A DNA stretch of 64,000 nt, from positions 17,966,586-18,030,585 of the forward strand of contig NC_064039.1 in NCBI RefSeq assembly GCF_932526225.1. Reading direction: 5' to 3'. Shown here in pieces: positions 60,972 to 64,000 of this stretch (position 1 is the first letter of the stretch; each line of letters begins with the position of its first letter). The DNA comes from Nematostella vectensis. Taxonomy: Eukaryota > Cnidaria > Anthozoa > Actiniaria > Edwardsiidae. The position numbers and the translations under genes are program-made. The notes beneath the pieces are model-generated. The model was given only the letters and a program-made list of their open reading frames with translations, was not told the DNA's origin and ran no database searches.

Positions 60972-62094
60972 GCCGGGGAATGTCAGGGTTCGAATGATAC
61001 CATTTTCGGCTCATTTGGACAAGTATTAAGAATTTTGGTTTTTTGAAGTTTTTAGATTTTGGACCTTTTTAGGACCTTATTTGAACACTGAAAAACTCAA
61101 ACTCCTCCAATCTTAACGTGCATAGATTCATTCGAAAGCTCTGGAAAAACCATATAGGCGCTCTGCAGTTTGTTTTCCTCCAAAGTCAATATTTGCCAAA
61201 ATATATTTGGTAGAATGTGCAATTTAAACCATTTTTAACCCCCAAAAAGTCGTACTTGCAAAATCGTTTCTGGAGATTTCTTTCTCTTATGATATAGAGA
61301 TGCGCATGGACACTAAGCTCTTACATCAAAGTCATGTTTGCTGCTTATTCTTGGCTCGTGGGAATTTTTTGAATATCGAAAGAAATCGTCGGCACAGAAA
61401 AATTTTTGGGAAGTTTGCAAAAAAAAGTCTAAACTTCAATCTTCGTCCTGAATCTTTCTTAGTTAGTGTCTACTAGCATAGTTGGACCTTCCGCGTGACT
61501 TTGGGCAGGCTACGACTAACTTCAGAAATGCTCATATTCTACCTTGGACCACTTTTGGACCTTGTTGGACAACTGAAAAACTCAAACTCATCCAATCTTA
61601 ACGTGCATAAGCTCATTCGAAAGCTCTTGAAAAACCATATAGGCGCTAGGCAGTTTGTTGTCCTCCAAAGTCAATATTTGCAAAGTTTTTCTAGGGAGAA
61701 GGTGCAATTTGGCCTTTTTTCCGGCCTTTTTTAACAGCTTTACTTTGAAGCTATGCTTTTGATTTTCTAACTTTATCTTTACTAAATGCTGATACTTTCG
61801 TCATGCTGACCAAGTTTGAGATCAATCGGACTTAATTCCTAGTCCCCAGGCCCTACTCAAAATGTCTCTGAAGGTAGGGAAAAAGGTTAGAGGCTTTTGT
61901 CAATTCTTGATCGATTCGAAATCTGATTGCAGGGTTAGATAGCCCTTTATGAGTACATAGATCTTACCGAGTTTGAGAATTTTAGCTCAAGTATATAGAC
62001 CCGAAAAGTTGTCCCCTACCTTCCGGGACACAGTTTTTTTGGAAAAAATTTTTGCGCATGCGCACTTACGAAAAAAACGAATAGCGCAACACAC
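60972..62094. repeat. Unit, class a
   Basis: Beta2 at 61088-61572 with TTTAAACC. Private ATTTTTGCGCATG and CACTTACG near the end. Confidence 0.9.
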
Positions 62095-62716
62095 GCCGGG
62101 GAATGTCAGGGTTCGAATGATACCATTTTCGGCTCATTTGGACAAGTATTAAGAAGTTTTGTTTTTGGAAGTTTTTAGATTTTGGACCTTGTTTGAGCAC
62201 TGAAAAACTCAAACTCATCCAATCTTAACGTGCATAGGCTCATTCGAAAGCTCTTGAAAAACCATATAGGCGCTAGGCAGTTTGTTGTCCTCCAAAGTCA
62301 ATATTTGCAAAGTTTTTCTAGGGAGAATGTGCAATTTGGCCATTTTTCCGGCCTTTTTTTAACAGCTTTAATTTGAAGCTATGCTTTTGATTTTGTAACC
62401 TTTACTAATTGCTGATACTTTCTTCATGCTGACCAAGTTTGAGATCAATCGGACTTAATGCCTAGTCCCCAGGCCCTACTCAAAATGTCCCGGAAGGTAG
62501 GGAAAAAGATAAGCGGCTTTTGTCAATTCTTGATCGATTTGAAATCTGATTGCAGGGTTAGATAGCCCTTTATGAGTACATAGATCTTACCGAGTTTGAG
62601 AATTTTAGCTCAAGTATATAGACCCGAAAAGTTGTCCCCTACCCTCCGGGACAAAGTTTCTTGGAAATAATTTCTGCGCATGCGTACTTATGAAAAAACC
62701 GAATAGCGCAACACAC
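62095..62716. repeat. Unit, class b
   Basis: No beta; class marks as in 1124, with GAATGTGC and TCGATTTGAAATC. Confidence 0.9.
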
Positions 62717-63347
62717 GCCGGGGAATGTCAGGGTTCCAATGATACCATTTTCGGCTCATTTGGACAAGTATCAAGAATTTTGGTTTTTTGAAGTTTTTAG
62801 ATTTTGGACCTTTTTTGGACCTTGTTTGAGCACTGAAAAACTCAAACTCCTCCAATCTTAACGTGCATAGGCTCATTCGAAAGCTCCTGAAAAACCATAT
62901 AGGCGCTAGGCAGTTTGTTGTCCTCCAAAGTCAGTATTTGCAAAGTTTTTCTAGGGAGAAGGTGCAATTTGGCCTTATTTCCGGCCTTTTTAAACAGCTT
63001 TACTTTGAAGATATGCTTTTGATTTTCTAACCTTTACTAAGTGCTGATACTTTCTTCATGCTGACCAAGTTTGAGATCAATCGGACTTAATTCCTAGTCC
63101 CCAGGCCCTACTCAAAATGTCCCAGAAGGTAGGGAAAGAGATTAGCGGCTTTTGTCAATTCTTGATCGATTCGAAATCTGATTGCAGGGTTAGATAGCCC
63201 TTTATTAGTATATATATCTTACCTAGTTTGAGAATTTTAGCTCAAGTATATAGACCCGAAAAGTTGTCCCCTACCCTCCGTGACACAGTTTTTTTTTTAA
63301 ATTTCTGCGCATGCGCACTTATGAAAAAACCGAATGGCGCAACACAC
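62717..63347. repeat. Unit, c/d-like hybrid
   Basis: Head follows b (GGTTCCAATG, CGGCTCATTTGG) and C starts with CTCAAACTCCTCC as in c, but GGCTCATTCG, CTCCTGAAAA, AAGTCAGTATTTGC and TTATTAGTATATATATC are d. No beta. Parent assignment is uncertain: GGACC and GAGCAC in the head are d-like. Confidence 0.7.
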
Positions 63348-63981
63348 GCCGGGGAATGTCAGGGTTCGAATGATACCATTTTCGGCTCATTTGGAAAAGT
63401 ATTAAGAATTTGGGTTTTTTGAAGTTTTTAGATTTTGGACCTTTTTTGGACCTTGTTTGAACACTGAAAAAAAAAAAAACTCATCCAATCTTAACGTGCA
63501 TAGGCTCATTCGAAAGCTCCTGAAAAACCATATAGGCGCTAGGCAGTTTGTTGTCCTCCAAAGTCAATATTTGCAAAGTTTTTCTAGGGAGAAGGTGCAA
63601 TTTGGCCTTTTTTCGGCCTTTTTTAACAGTTTACTTTGAAGCTATGCTTTTGATTTTCTAACCTTTACTAAGTGCTGATACTTTCTTCATGCTGACCAAG
63701 TTTGAGATCAATTGGACTTAATTCCTAGTCCCCAGGCCATACTCAAAATGTCTCGGAAGTTAGGGAAAAAGATTACCGGCTTTTGTCAATTCTTGATCGA
63801 TTCGAAATCTGATTGAAGGGTTAGATAGCCCTTTATGAGTACATAGATCTTACCGAGTTTGAGAATTTTAGCTCAAGTATAAAGACCCGAAAAGTTGTCC
63901 CCTACCCTGCGGGACACAGTTTTTTTGGAAAAATTTTCTGCGCATGCGCACTTATGAAAAAAACCGAATAGCGCAACACAC
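63348..63981. repeat. Unit, e-like (poly-A), divergent
   Basis: A run of 13 at 63467-63479 identifies class e, but the tail is the 517 type and has more private changes than any other unit (see HOR copy 8). Confidence 0.8.
63467..63479. repeat. Poly-A tract of class e, 13 A
   Basis: Same site in the divergent last unit. Confidence 0.88.
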
Positions 63982-64000
63982 GCCGGGGAATGTCAGGGTT
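63982..64000. repeat. Partial unit at window end
   Basis: Only the first 19 bases, starting GCCGGGGAATGTCAGGG, are inside the window, so the array continues beyond it. Confidence 0.9.

Larger units (their letters stand above)
1..64000. repeat. Satellite array with higher-order repeat structure
   Basis: The whole window is tandem repeat in one orientation. I located 70 complete units by the mark GCCGGGGAATG (GCCGGGGAAAG in three of them), with a partial unit at each new boundary only at the right end. Unit lengths fall into discrete sizes near 622, 631, 640, 1119-1123, 1608 and 2095 bp, explained by 0 to 3 copies of a 485-bp internal module. No unique sequence, gap, transposon or inverted segment interrupts it. 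Large satellite arrays of this kind are typical of eukaryotic centromeric or other heterochromatin; that location is inferred, not seen. Confidence 0.97.
60972..64000. repeat. HOR copy 8 (cut by window end: a b c/d e...)
   Basis: Four units and a 19-base stub. The e-like last unit has several substitutions and small deletions not seen elsewhere (TTTTTTCGGCC with one C lost, CAGTTTACTTTG with one base lost, GATTGAAGGG, TATAAAGACC), so divergence seems to rise towards the right end. Confidence 0.8.

Noticed and set aside
1-64000. CRISPR array
   Set aside because: Repeats are hundreds of bases long with no unique spacers; tails are repeated too.
1-64000. Tandem transposon or LTR array, or rDNA
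   Set aside because: No open frame for any enzyme, no terminal repeats with target duplications, no rRNA-like sequence seen on either strand.

Overview
The window is one uninterrupted, head-to-tail satellite DNA array from a eukaryotic genome. There is no credible protein gene, no rRNA or tRNA gene, no CRISPR array, no transposon insertion and no unique sequence in the 64,000 bases. All units lie in the same orientation and the sequence is AT-rich. An array this long and this uniform suggests centromeric, pericentromeric or other heterochromatin of a species assembled from long reads. The species cannot be named from the sequence. All comparisons below were made by eye.

I set the start of each unit at the conserved GCCGGGGAATG and count 70 complete units plus a 19-base stub (63982-64000). 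Every unit is built from three parts. A 109-bp shared block C (for example 117-225) is followed either by a beta tail, which leads after 376-377 bp to another C, or by an alpha tail, which contains the GCCGGGG mark and leads to the next unit. Unit lengths follow a simple sum: a head of 105 or 116 bp, plus 485-486 bp for each beta module (n = 0, 1, 2 or 3), plus a tail of 517 or 522 bp. This gives the recurring sizes of about 622, 1119-1123, 1608 and 2095 bp. I count 41 beta modules.

Above this lies a higher-order repeat (HOR). Diagnostic variants sort the units into classes a to j. The fullest copy, 6339-19524 (13,186 bp), reads a b c d e f (g h)x3 i j. Eight copies or partial copies start at 1, 6339, 19525, 31604, 33345, 40319, 49533 and 60972. 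The g-h pair is itself a 2,230-bp sub-repeat, present once, three times, twice or three times in different copies. The last h before i carries private variants (class h*). Copies 2, 3 and 7 are close to canonical. The stretch of about 29.9-44.8 kb is rearranged, with shortened copies, a 2,368-bp segmental duplication, a 1,119-bp duplication and a unit with three beta modules.

Many units are hybrids of two classes. In several the crossover can be placed within 20-100 bp, often in or beside block C, which is present after both alpha and beta tails and so can pair out of register. Recurrent sequence features include a 12-bp palindrome TGCGCATGCGCA, identical to the NRF-1 consensus, once per alpha tail; a 17-bp inverted repeat spaced 134 bp apart; a 16-bp dyad AGGGCTAGATAGCCCT that is perfect mainly in the i lineage; and a poly-A microsatellite private to class e. 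The short open frames (60-93 codons) repeat with the satellite and are judged non-coding.
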